NCBI GenBank assembly: GCA_019915015.1
Contig: JAHBBC010000001.1
Span: forward strand, 1,550,001 to 1,614,000
From: Auriscalpium vulgare
Taxonomy: Eukaryota > Basidiomycota > Agaricomycetes > Russulales > Auriscalpiaceae
Direction of reading: 5' to 3'
Length of the DNA: 64,000 nt
This document shows, piece after piece, positions 40,222 to 49,653 of this stretch. A model generated the notes under the pieces. That model ran no database searches. It was not told the DNA's origin and saw nothing but the letters and a program-made list of their open reading frames with translations. The position numbers were made by a program, and so were the translations under genes. Numbering within the stretch: the stretch's first letter is position 1; each line of letters begins with the position of its first letter.

Positions 40222-42607
40222 TTAAGAGTTAGACCTGCTCGCCGGCGGAATTATCACTTTCACGGAACCGTACCGTTCCTGCAGATCGACCACCTCGCAG
40301 TCCGCCTTATCACCGTTTCCAATCTGCGTCTCGACGCATGCCAAATCCATGATCTGTATTTGAAAATCAACCTATCAGCAGTCGGCAACTTGGCGGATAA
40401 GCCATTCTTGGCTTACCTCGTCCAAGACGGTCATGGGGAGATCTGTGCGGCAAATGAGCAAACCACCGCGCATCATGGTAAGTTGCAGGCAAGCGCTCGA
40501 GATGCAGAGGTGAGGTGCTTACGCCATACTGCAGTATTGTAAACCACGCCTTGGTCCGCGTCCACCAGGAACGCGCGCAACGTGCTAAGATCCGGGCCGT
40601 CGTCGTTACCATTCCGCGCAACGGCAACAAGGTAGTTCTTGTGCTTGTCCGACACGAGAGGAATGAACGCTTGGTTCGTGTATGGATGCCGTTCCAGGGC
40701 CGCGACTGTGACCACGCGGTGTCCGTCCTCATCACGAACCTTCGCGGGCTCACAACGGTATACGGAGATCCCTGCCGTAGCATTGACGTCACTGAGGTAA
40801 CTGCTCTCGAGCAGAGCGAGTTTGTGGTATTTGAGCGCGGTACCGAAGTTCGCCTCTGTTATTTTGGTGTTGCGAGGGGCTGCGTGCACGTCGGGGTAGG
40901 ACTGAATGACCTGGCCATAAGGTGCGAACGCTTCGGGGGTCAATGGCAAGGCCAAGATGGTAGTTGTCCCGCCAGGAACGACTGAAGCGCCGGCCTCGTC
41001 AAGAGTCGCCTCGTGAGGACGGGGTGAACGAACGGCCGTGGTGGATTCAGCCACCGGAGCGGCATGGGTAGCCGACGCTTCCGCTACGTTCTGGGAGCTT
41101 CCGATGACACGTACCCGCTTGACTCCTCCATCAGGATAGATGGTCAAGCGCACATGCGTGAACGGCGCAAGCTTTGTGTTCTCGGCCTGGAAGGAATGCT
41201 CTCTGTGCGGTCCAAGGTATGTTTGCGGAAGCAATAGCGTCCAGCTGTCTTCTGAAGACACAGGGAGTTCATGTTCAGAAGGCGGGTTGCAAGTCGGTGG
41301 CGGTGCGTAGCCCGGAGAGTGAGGGGGAATATTTGAATTGCTATTGATCCCATGGATTTCGCAATACTGCGGAAAATTGCCCTTGAAGTGTGCAGTGTCG
41401 ACCACGAAGTGTGATAGATAGCTCGGCTCTCCTCTGGAAGATACATCAGAACTTTCAGTTGACGATTGAGAAAAGTAACCAACAATTTGATGATCACCCA
41501 GTCCTTGTGGGCGGGCTGTCTGCTGCGTTTCGTTTCCCACCCATCACCCATGTCCTTGCCTGCACGAGGGTTAGGCGGGGAATGAATTTGATTTCGTGGC
41601 CACACGCACCGCGGCCGGGAAGGATCAGATTCGAGCCTACGCCGAAATGTTGATCGGATGTGAAAACAACCCGGCCGCCGGAGAAAACGTGTGCGACGTC
41701 ATACAGGGTCTTCGGCTGGTCTGGGCGCACAGGAACAACATGGCCATAAGCGCGCAATCGGGCCTGTATGGCGATGGAGGGCGACGGTGGGTAGAAAGCG
41801 GGCGTCTAATGGAGATCGAGGACGTACGATGCCGCCATCAGGATACATGTTTAGCTTGATATAGTTGGCAGGCTGGGAGGCGTCAATCGCGAATAGATGC
41901 CTCGAGCTTGGCCCCAGATCCACTCTGGAGATGACCTCGGACCACTGAGGCGCACGCACGGTGAGTATGTATGGACAATTCAACAAAATGGTACCATGAC
42001 CCACCCTGCGATCATCAGCCGTTGGCGGTACTGAAGTGTCCGCTTGATACAAAGCCTCGATCGAAGCCTGGGGAGCCTCGTTGCCTTCAAGTCGGCAAAT
42101 GCGAGTTGATGAGTATCCGGAGTCCTCTCATGCTGTCATGGCTACCTCGTACCATTGAAATGGGTCGTGTCTATATCGAAGCCGACGATTTCCCCGGTGG
42201 TCCCAAGCTTGATGATCACCCTGCGCGCAGCATTGAGATAACCTGTGTCACAGGTCGCGGAGCTGCGGACCGCACCAATCATAGGTTGGGTTATGGCGGC
42301 GTGACTCCCAGCCGCTATACAGTGCGCCTTTTGGACCGAACTGGCCCTTAAGACTTGGCGGGGGCTACGGTGACTGTGAGATGGCTGGAACACCGCAACG
42401 AGTCTGGCGCGCACCTCTACCAGAAGCAAGTGGAAAGCTTCAGCGAAGAACTCATCGGAGACGGATACGATTTGACCGCCTATAGCCACGCTGGAGAGCT
42501 CTGAAGAGCCATCGATGAAGACCAAAGATAGAAAGGGATAATGGCACACCTGTAGCAGAGGCAAAGGCTTGAGAGAACTGATCCAGAGGGATACGCTCGG
42601 AGGCCAT
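40222..42607 (-). CDS. Bifunctional allantoicase-ureidoglycolate lyase (DAL2-DAL3 fusion)
   Basis: Eleven exons splice in phase to 598 aa (exon 1 42607-42550, last exon 40353-40222). Residues about 1-360 are allantoicase with its two related modules, each with DWVIIKL, DT-HF-GN and YPDGG motifs ([59 protein letters not shown]). A Pro/Ala/Ser linker leads to a ureidoglycolate lyase domain ([42 protein letters not shown]). Together they convert allantoate to ureidoglycolate and urea, then to glyoxylate and urea, the last steps of purine-nitrogen use. S. cerevisiae has separate DAL2 and DAL3; fused DAL genes are known from the basidiomycete Cryptococcus. Confidence 0.95.
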
Positions 42608-42855
42608 CGCGGCTACAGGTCAAGCACGATGGAGCAGGAGGCGTCGGGGGCAATCGCTCCGAGTTCGACGAGTCCAAGCCGGGATGTCAGATAAGATAGC
42701 AAGTCCCGCTGCCATCTGCCGCGGCAGAGCAACGTTGTACGTAAGGCGAACGGGGAAATCACATGCAAGAGCACCTCTGCTCCAGCCTCAGGCTCTGCTC
42801 CCTCTCCGAGTCTCCCATCCACATCCTCCCTCGCTGTCCCCGCAGACAACAGGTC
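42608..42855. promoter_or_regulatory. Divergent promoter, DAL2-DAL3 fusion / HSL-like lipase
   Basis: 248 bp between two divergent start codons. No specific GATA-factor cluster was confirmed by eye. Confidence 0.45.
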
Positions 42856-45800
42856 ATGATCGACCATCTCGTTGGACGTCCCAGCCCATCCTGGAAGCGG
42901 GCACAGGTCTGTCTTGCCTCGCTGACATCCCGACACCCCGCACTCACCGCGTCCCTGCTCGTGTTCAGGTCTTCCTCGTCATCATCTTCTGGCTCTGGCG
43001 GATTACCTGGGGCGAGTCGCAGGGTCCTCGCATCCTGTGGATCAGGCGTATCAATCGCAAACTGCGTACGTTCTGCCACTACCCTCCTGGCAGCGCGGAG
43101 CTCGACCTTGTACTCTCCTAGGCCGCTTCACGCCATGGCAGATCGTCGTCAGCACCCTCACTGCGGTATACGCAATCCGCAACCTGGACAAGATATCCGG
43201 GCTGGGTGGTACGCGACAACCTAGTTCAACTATGCGCGTCTGATCCGCTATTGTACAGCTCCGGAGCCTCTTGCTCGTCTGGTAGGTCTACTCATGCCGT
43301 TCACTAACTAACCACACTCGCTGACGTGATGATTCGAGTACTCACCATCTTACTATCGTGCAACCTGGATTTCCACAGGCCTTGACGCTGGTTTTGCTAC
43401 GGCGATGAACATCCGCCCGAAGTGGTTCCGCGACTTCTGCTCCATACTATTTTCCGTCTACTACATCTTCTACGCGAATGAAGCTGATGAGAAGGTCAAC
43501 TCCACCGTCGTCATTTGCCTGCAGTGCTCATCTTTTATTACCGACATAGATTCGGCGTTTCCGTGCCGTTCCAACGGTAGAGATGCTTCGCGTCACATGG
43601 GAGAAGACAACAAATCCATATGTATGTACATCTACCCCGAAATCTGTCTGCTTTCAGCTCACGAGTTCTGATTCCGTAGATCCGCCTGCTCACCTATCGA
43701 GAACCTCTTGCTATGTATCGCAAGATCTTACTTCGTCGCCCTAATTCCTCCCCGTATACCCGCCCTATAACTGCTCACTTATATTTCAAGCCGGGACAGC
43801 TCCTGTCGGGTCGAGATCCAACAGACGCATTGGCACTACAAGAAGATTTGGTGCTTGATTTTCCAGGCGGTGGTTTCGTTGCGATGACTCCAGAGCACCA
43901 CGACGAACGTTTAAGGCTCTGGGCATCCAAGATGGGTCGACCCGTCTTATCCATCGAATACGGCAAAGCCCCCGAATGTGCGTTCCATTTCGTCTAGTTA
44001 ACCCTTTCTCTGACACTAGTCTTAAGATCCGTATCCTTTCGCGATCGACGAGGCGTTTGACACTTACCGTGTTCTCGTGGAATCGAAAGGCAAGGTTATC
44101 GGCATGTCAGGGACAAGACTGAACATCATCATGACCGGCGACTCGGCGTACGTCAATTTGTCTTTGAGAGAGTTTTTTTTTGTGGAAGTTCATTATTTTG
44201 CTTGCCGTAACGTAGTGGCGCGACCATGGCCACTGGTGTTTTGATCAAGGTTTTGGAGCACAAATTTCTAGTTGAGAATGCTTCGTCGCCCTATCCAGCC
44301 CCGTCATCGCTACCTCCCGAGCCACTTCCTTTGCCGGTTGCTCTGGTCCTGAGCTACGCGGCCCTGGATTTCAACTTCACCTCTTGGATGACACCGACCA
44401 ATCTTCGTGTCCTGCGTGAAGAAACGGAAGCCGACGAAAATCGCCCTCGCGCACGATCTCCGGTCGTGCTGACGAGGCGCTCGTCGAGCTTCTTTTACCG
44501 GTCAGACGGAGACGACGACGCGACGGAAGGATGGGCTAGCGGTTTGCGCGGAGCGAAGGATCACTTGTCGCACGTCAGCCCGCTGGCTGTCGTTGGAGAC
44601 GAACGGAAGCGGATATCTCTACGGCGGAAAAAGAGCTGGGGAGAAACACTTAAGCTGGGTCTCAGCTCGGTCTCTCCCACAGTTGGCAACACGCCGATCC
44701 GGGGACGACGATCCATGCCAGGACTGCGGAAGCCAAAGGTGCCTGGACTCGCCGCCCTGCAGCGTGCCAAGACAGCGACTGACGAGCCACAGGACGGAGA
44801 TAGCGAGGATGCCGACGGCGAGAACGACGAGAGAGGGTACTTTCATCTTCGCGAGCAGGATCGACCTATCGAGGCGCGGGTGCGGTGGTTCTCCTCCGTG
44901 CCACACAGCCCGCCCGCGTCGCCTCTATCCGGCTCCCCCAGCGCCTCTGGAGACGCGCTCAGCGTGGCCGGCAAGGCCGCATCATTGGGAAATGACCTCC
45001 TGAACGTCCACGAGCAGGCCAAGCTGGAAGCAGCGGTGGCGCAGGCGGACAACGAGGTCGCGGACCAGCGCAAGAGGGAGGGCGTGGAGCGAAAGAATGC
45101 CCCGATAGGGACACGCCTGACCATGACGAGCCGAACAGGTTACTTCCAGGATCGCATCGTCTCGCCCAGCATGGTACGTGTCCTGCCTCCGCTGGCGTGC
45201 GGATGATTGATTTGGGCGTTGTGCTGCAGATGCGTGCGATGGCCATCCTGTACATCGGCCCCCATCGCAATCCTGATTTTGCATCGGACTATCACATCTC
45301 GCCCATCCTCACGCCGTCGCAACTGTTGGCGCAGTTCCCACCGCTCCTGATGCAGTGCGGCGAGAAGGATCCGTTTGTTGACGATACAATCATCTTCGCA
45401 GGGCGCGTCCGGGAGGCGAAACGCCAGCGCAAGGAGGAGCTGCGGTCGCTTCTCGACGAGCGTTCGGGGATCAAGGTGGCCGTGGACAGCCTCGAGTTTC
45501 TGCAACTGCAGGAAGAGCTGGACCGACTGGAGAGCGAGAGCGAGGAAGACTGGGTCCAAATGCAGATATTCTCTGATTGGAGCCATGGGTACCTGCAGAT
45601 GCCGACGCTGATGCGCGAGGCGCGCGACGTTATCATCAACTTGGCGGCCTGGATGGATGGCGTGTTCTTGACGCTGGCGCCGCTGGCGAGCCCCAGGGGG
45701 CAGGGCTCCTCGCCGCCGTTCTCGCCGCCGACGGACACGACCATCAGCGAGCACAGCTCGGGTTCCTCGTTCCTCTCGCAGCTGTGGCACTGGCGGAGCA

Positions 45801-46303
45801 AGCCGTCGCCACCGGCGCGTGAGGAGCCCAGCCCAGCGCTGCGCGATGGGCGGACGAACCCGCGGGTGCGCATCGTGACGCCGCAGTCGACTGGCGTACG
45901 ACAGCCCGCGCGCTCCGAAACGGAGACGGATCTGGACGAGGTGATTACGATCATGCCGAAGGCACAGCGGCGCGTGCGAGGCCCTGGGGGAAGCGACGAC
46001 ACGGTGCAGACGCGTCCGGCGGCGGTGCGACGGGCGAGCGACGAAGCCGCGCGGCTGGGGCGCGTTGCGGAGGGGACGGCAGACGCAGAGCCGGTGGTGC
46101 GTGCCAAAGCGGCGGGGCGGGGGGCGTCCCGTGGATCACGCGAGCGGGGGCTGGGCGTGGAGGGTGCGGGCGAGGATGCGGCGGGGCTGGGGCGGGCGGG
46201 GACGCCTGGGAAGAGCACGGGGGCGGGGCAGACGATCTCGGAGGCGGAGCTGATGAGGCGGCGGAGGCTGCTGGACTCGCATATCTTTGAGAGCGAGAAG
46301 TAA
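42856..46303 (+). CDS. Hormone-sensitive-lipase-type alpha/beta hydrolase, membrane-anchored
   Basis: Ten exons (42856-42906, 42969-43065, 43122-43208, 43259-43281, 43339-43494, 43550-43621, 43680-43977, 44027-44147, 44216-45173, 45230-46303) splice in phase to 978 aa. A hydrophobic N-terminal segment (VFLVIIFWLWRITW) suggests ER or lipid-droplet attachment. The HSL oxyanion motif is DFPGGGFVAM (usual HGGG is PGGG here). The nucleophile is in MTGDSAGATM (about S301), the acid is probably in CGEKDPFVDD, and the His is in FSDWSHGYLQM. Some 250 mostly low-complexity residues are inserted between nucleophile and acid, and a roughly 220-residue Arg/Ala/Gly-rich tail follows. The likely role is ester-lipid hydrolysis; the substrate is unknown. 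Confidence 0.88.
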
Positions 46304-46959
46304 TGGTGCGAGGACGTGTACGTTGTTATTTGATAATAGGTGGATGGATGTACAGTAAGAAAGCATAAGAGTCGGCATGCTCGGAGTGACACATTTATAT
46401 TTGCATCAGTGGTGAGTACTTGTGCGGGGTGGTGGTTGTCGTAAGTGGGTATTCCGAGACCGGAGAGATGGGTAAGTGCGGTGTTGATCGGCGATGGTCG
46501 CGCGGGGGGCAGAGAGTGAGGAGAGTTGTGGGTCCGGAGTGTTTGGAGCGCGCACAGCCACATGTCGAGGGCGCCCTGGGCCGGCAGCTCGGCGGGGCAG
46601 ACTCGTTGCCGTCTGGGCTGGCCGGACCCCGCGCGGCCGCCCCGCCGCAGCAACCGCGCTGGAGACCGCTGGAGGGCGCGCGGCTGGGGTGGGCAGGGCG
46701 GCGGGGGGTGCGGGGAGAACGATTACGAATCAGGGAAGAGGATGCCGGCGGGAGAGACGCTGGATGGGGAGATGCCCCGGCGAGTCCGAAACGGGCGGCA
46801 GTGTATAAAGCCCTTGGACTCGAGCTCCGTCTTCGCGCTTGCTCTCCCCGGGTCCCCGCCACACTCACATCCCTCCATCGTCCCTGCACACACACACCCC
46901 CCCGGGCCGCACACGCCTCCCACTGCCCACGCCTCCGCCGTACGCCCTCCCCGCGCCCT
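46304..46959. other. Intergenic region upstream of the C2H2 factor
   Basis: About 650 bp of GC-rich then CA/CT-rich sequence. It contains a TATAAA element at 46804-46809, and its long ORFs are shadows of base composition. No exon is supported. Confidence 0.45.
46804..46809 (+). promoter_or_regulatory. TATA box upstream of the C2H2 factor
   Basis: TATAAA in a GC-rich context, about 150 bp upstream of the ATG at 46960 and followed by a pyrimidine-rich leader. Confidence 0.45.
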
Positions 46960-48402
46960 ATGAACGCCACCCTCCCGTCCCTCCCTCCCTCCACCCACTC
47001 CTTCTGGGACACGCCCGGCGCCAGCACAAGCACCGCGTCCCTCTCCCGTCCCTCCCCCCCGTCTGCCCGCTCTCCCAATCCCTCCGCCATCGACCCCCAG
47101 TTGCGCGACACAGGCGAGTACCCCCCATCATCCCCGCACAATCGCTTACCCCGCGACTCCAGCCATGGCTGCCGATACCACCTACCCCCGCGTCCAGGCC
47201 CCGCGCCCCGCCAGCAACCCCCACAGCGCCCCCAGCGGCTACCCCTTCCCCCACCTTGCTGCCGCACCCTTCCAACACCAACACCCCTTCTACCCGGCGC
47301 CCTCGTCTGGCGCGCACATCCTCTCCACCGCTCCCCCACGGGGCCCGTCGCCGTCCTCAGCCTCCTCCGCCGCCCGCCCAGCCCACTCGCACGCCGCGAA
47401 CCCCCCGTATCCACTCCCGCCCCGTGATGGCCGCCGCAGCCCGAAGCCAGAGTCCTTTTACGCCCCGCAGGCCGCCTTGCTCTACAGCCACGCCCAGGTC
47501 GTCGGCAGCGCGTCAGAGCCCCCGACAGGCCCGGCAAGCCCCGCGAGCGCATCCAGCAGCGTGCCGTGCCGCCTGCCGCCCATCATGCAGGTCGAGAAGC
47601 AGCAGGTCACGACGACCGCCACCCAGGCCGCGAGCGCCAGCCGCCGCCGCAACGAGGCCCACTTCATCTGCCCGGTGCCCGGGTGCGGCAGCACCTTCAC
47701 CAGACGGTTTAATTTGCGCGGTGCGTACGAGGCGTGACGCTGCGCGCGAGCATGTGTGCTCATCACGCCTGGGTGCAGGTCACTTGCGTTCCCATACGGA
47801 AGAGCGGCCGTACGTGTGTGACTGGCCCGGCTGCAACAAGGGCTTCGCGCGCCAGCACGACTGCAAGTACGCCGCTAGCTTCCTTCTGTGAAGTGTGCGT
47901 GGCTTGCTCACCGCCTGTCCAGACGCCACCAGGCCCTGCACTCGCAGAAACCGCAGGGCAACGCATGCCACGGGTGCGGCAAGACGTTCAGCCGCCTCGA
48001 CGCGCTCAACGTGAGTGCCGCTCGTTTCATGTCGGTCTCACACTGACTGATCGGGTTTCACCGTCTCGCTATCAGCGACATTGTACGTCCATTTGCGCAC
48101 CATGCCGTTGTCTGCCCACGGGTGACTGACCTCACTTCCCACCCCCCACCCTTTCAGTGCGATCCGAGGGCGGCGCCGAGTGCAGACAGATGGCGCACGC
48201 CCAGGGCGCCACAAGCCCGAGCGACAGCAGCAGCGACCCGACCGCGTCGCCCGTCCCCGCCGCCAAGTCAAATGGGTCTCGCGCGAGCACGAGCATCAAG
48301 TCACCGAGGCCGAGGGCCGAGCGCATGAGCAAGTCGCCCTCGATTATGTCCGGCTCGGGCTCGCAGAGCAGCGCTGGCGGCCGGCCCGCTGACGCCAACT
48401 GA
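46960..48402 (+). CDS. C2H2 zinc-finger transcription factor (Crz1-like fingers)
   Basis: Six exons (46960-47113, 47163-47720, 47779-47866, 47923-48010, 48076-48082, 48158-48402) splice in phase to 379 aa. A 230-residue Pro/Ser/Ala-rich N-terminus precedes three tandem fingers: CPVPGCGSTFTRRFNLRGH, then CDWPGCNKGFARQHDCKRH, then CHGCGKTFSRLDALNRH, with TEERPY and HSQKPQ linkers. The finger 1-2 layout resembles Crz1/PrsA-type calcineurin-responsive factors; that link is inference. A Ser-rich tail follows. The first intron (47114-47162) has a GC donor, and exon 5 is a 7-nt microexon encoding part of finger 3. If the GC intron were rejected, translation could instead start at the ATG at 47165. 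Confidence 0.9.
47114..47162 (+). other. GC-AG intron in the C2H2 factor gene
   Basis: ACAG|GCGAGT...CTCCAG, 49 nt. It joins the frame starting at 46960 to the long exon in phase 1. The only nearby GT donor (47118) puts the next exon in the wrong frame. Confidence 0.65.
48076..48082 (+). other. 7-nt microexon
   Basis: CGACATT lies between an AG acceptor (48074-48075) and a GT donor (48083-48084). It supplies Arg, the finger-3 His and the first base of Leu. Without it the frame and the zinc-ligand His are lost. Confidence 0.8.
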
Positions 48403-49653
48403 TGAGACACAGCTCGCGTGTCCCTGCTTTTACTTATATTCGTGTCTAATTGGCTTCGGTCGACGGACGCCATTTTCTGCGACGTGGGCGTATGGCATTT
48501 GTATGTACCCCTCATATATCATCATGCTTGAACTTTGCAGACGCCCCACCCTGCCTTGCGCTGTTATTCCATGCTGCCCTGTCGCCTTCACACGTCTGGA
48601 CACCTTCGATGGCGCTGTCCGATGCTCGCGAGATGATGTCTGAGGCGCGCGCGCTTGGCGAGTAGTGTGGCTGCCGGTGTCGGGTCTGGCGAGTAGTGTG
48701 TCTGCCGGTTTCTGTGTGTTACACATATCGCGCGTTGATGCAGCCAGGGCCGCGATTATCAGGGAGGGTCAGCGATGACCACCAGACGTGTTTCTTGCGA
48801 TCGTCGGCCCATGCCCACGTCCCAGCGCACGCGCGCACGCACGCACCCACAATTGATGCGGTAGTCACTAACGTCTGTGCCTCCTGTAGAGATGTGTGCC
48901 GCCGCCTTTAGCCTCATCGATTTCATCCCCCTCGTAGGCGGTTCCACTCCACTCCTCGCGCTTCCCCTGCCCCTTACGACCTTGGCCCGCGAGGTGGGTG
49001 CGCGCCTCACGCCGCCTTGTCTCAGCATACACGGAGCGTTTGCCCGTGCCCACGGGGTCGCTCGCCCGCCGCATCGGGCGTCCGAGGCGCACGGGCGGCG
49101 CGTGACAGAATTAAGTCTACGCTTTGCGGGGGTTGTTATCAGGACATCGGCGGGCGGGTCAGGTGTGCAGCCTTAATACAATCGCGCGGCGTGCGCGGGG
49201 GAGGGCAGGGCAGGGTCTCGAGCAGGCGACGGCGAGGCACGCGGAGAGGTTTCGTGTTATTTTTTGGATATATAAGTACATTGTGGGCGGGCTGGCCACG
49301 ATCGCGAGGAGGCAGTTTGTGTCCGCCGGAAGTCGCTCGGAAGTCTTGCGGGATGCTCGACTTGCCAAGGCGGAGCTGGGCGCCTGTCGATCGATGTCCG
49401 CCTCATAATTTATGGCAAATTCAAATTAATGACTAGTTTGACCTCGTCAGTTGAAGACCTTAACAACTGATGTGAACAGAGTCCACGGAGACTAAGCACG
49501 ATCCACAGTCACGGGTATGGGTCGTCGAAAGCCGTGGCGGTGCCCAGATTGGCACGTGTTTTCCCCAGCGACGAAGCTTCGAGTGTCTTTGTCACACCCG
49601 ACCGGCGACGACCTCTTCAACCACCCTATACCACATCTGCACTGGCGAACAGC
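48403..49653. other. Intergenic region, no gene seen
   Basis: About 1.25 kb between the C2H2 factor and PEX5, both on the plus strand. ORFs are short and arginine/cysteine-rich, typical of GC-biased non-coding DNA. An AT-rich TATATAA patch near 49268 is too far from PEX5 to assign. Confidence 0.5.

Noticed and set aside
42684..42968. Lipase start at the ATG at 42684 by direct read-through
   Set aside because: Read-through gives a disordered Pro/His-rich leader, while the ATG at 42856 splices in phase across a normal 62-nt intron into the membrane segment.
45292..46653. 453-codon minus-strand open frame
   Set aside because: Antisense to the lipase coding sequence; Ser/Arg/Pro composition reflects codon bias of the sense gene.
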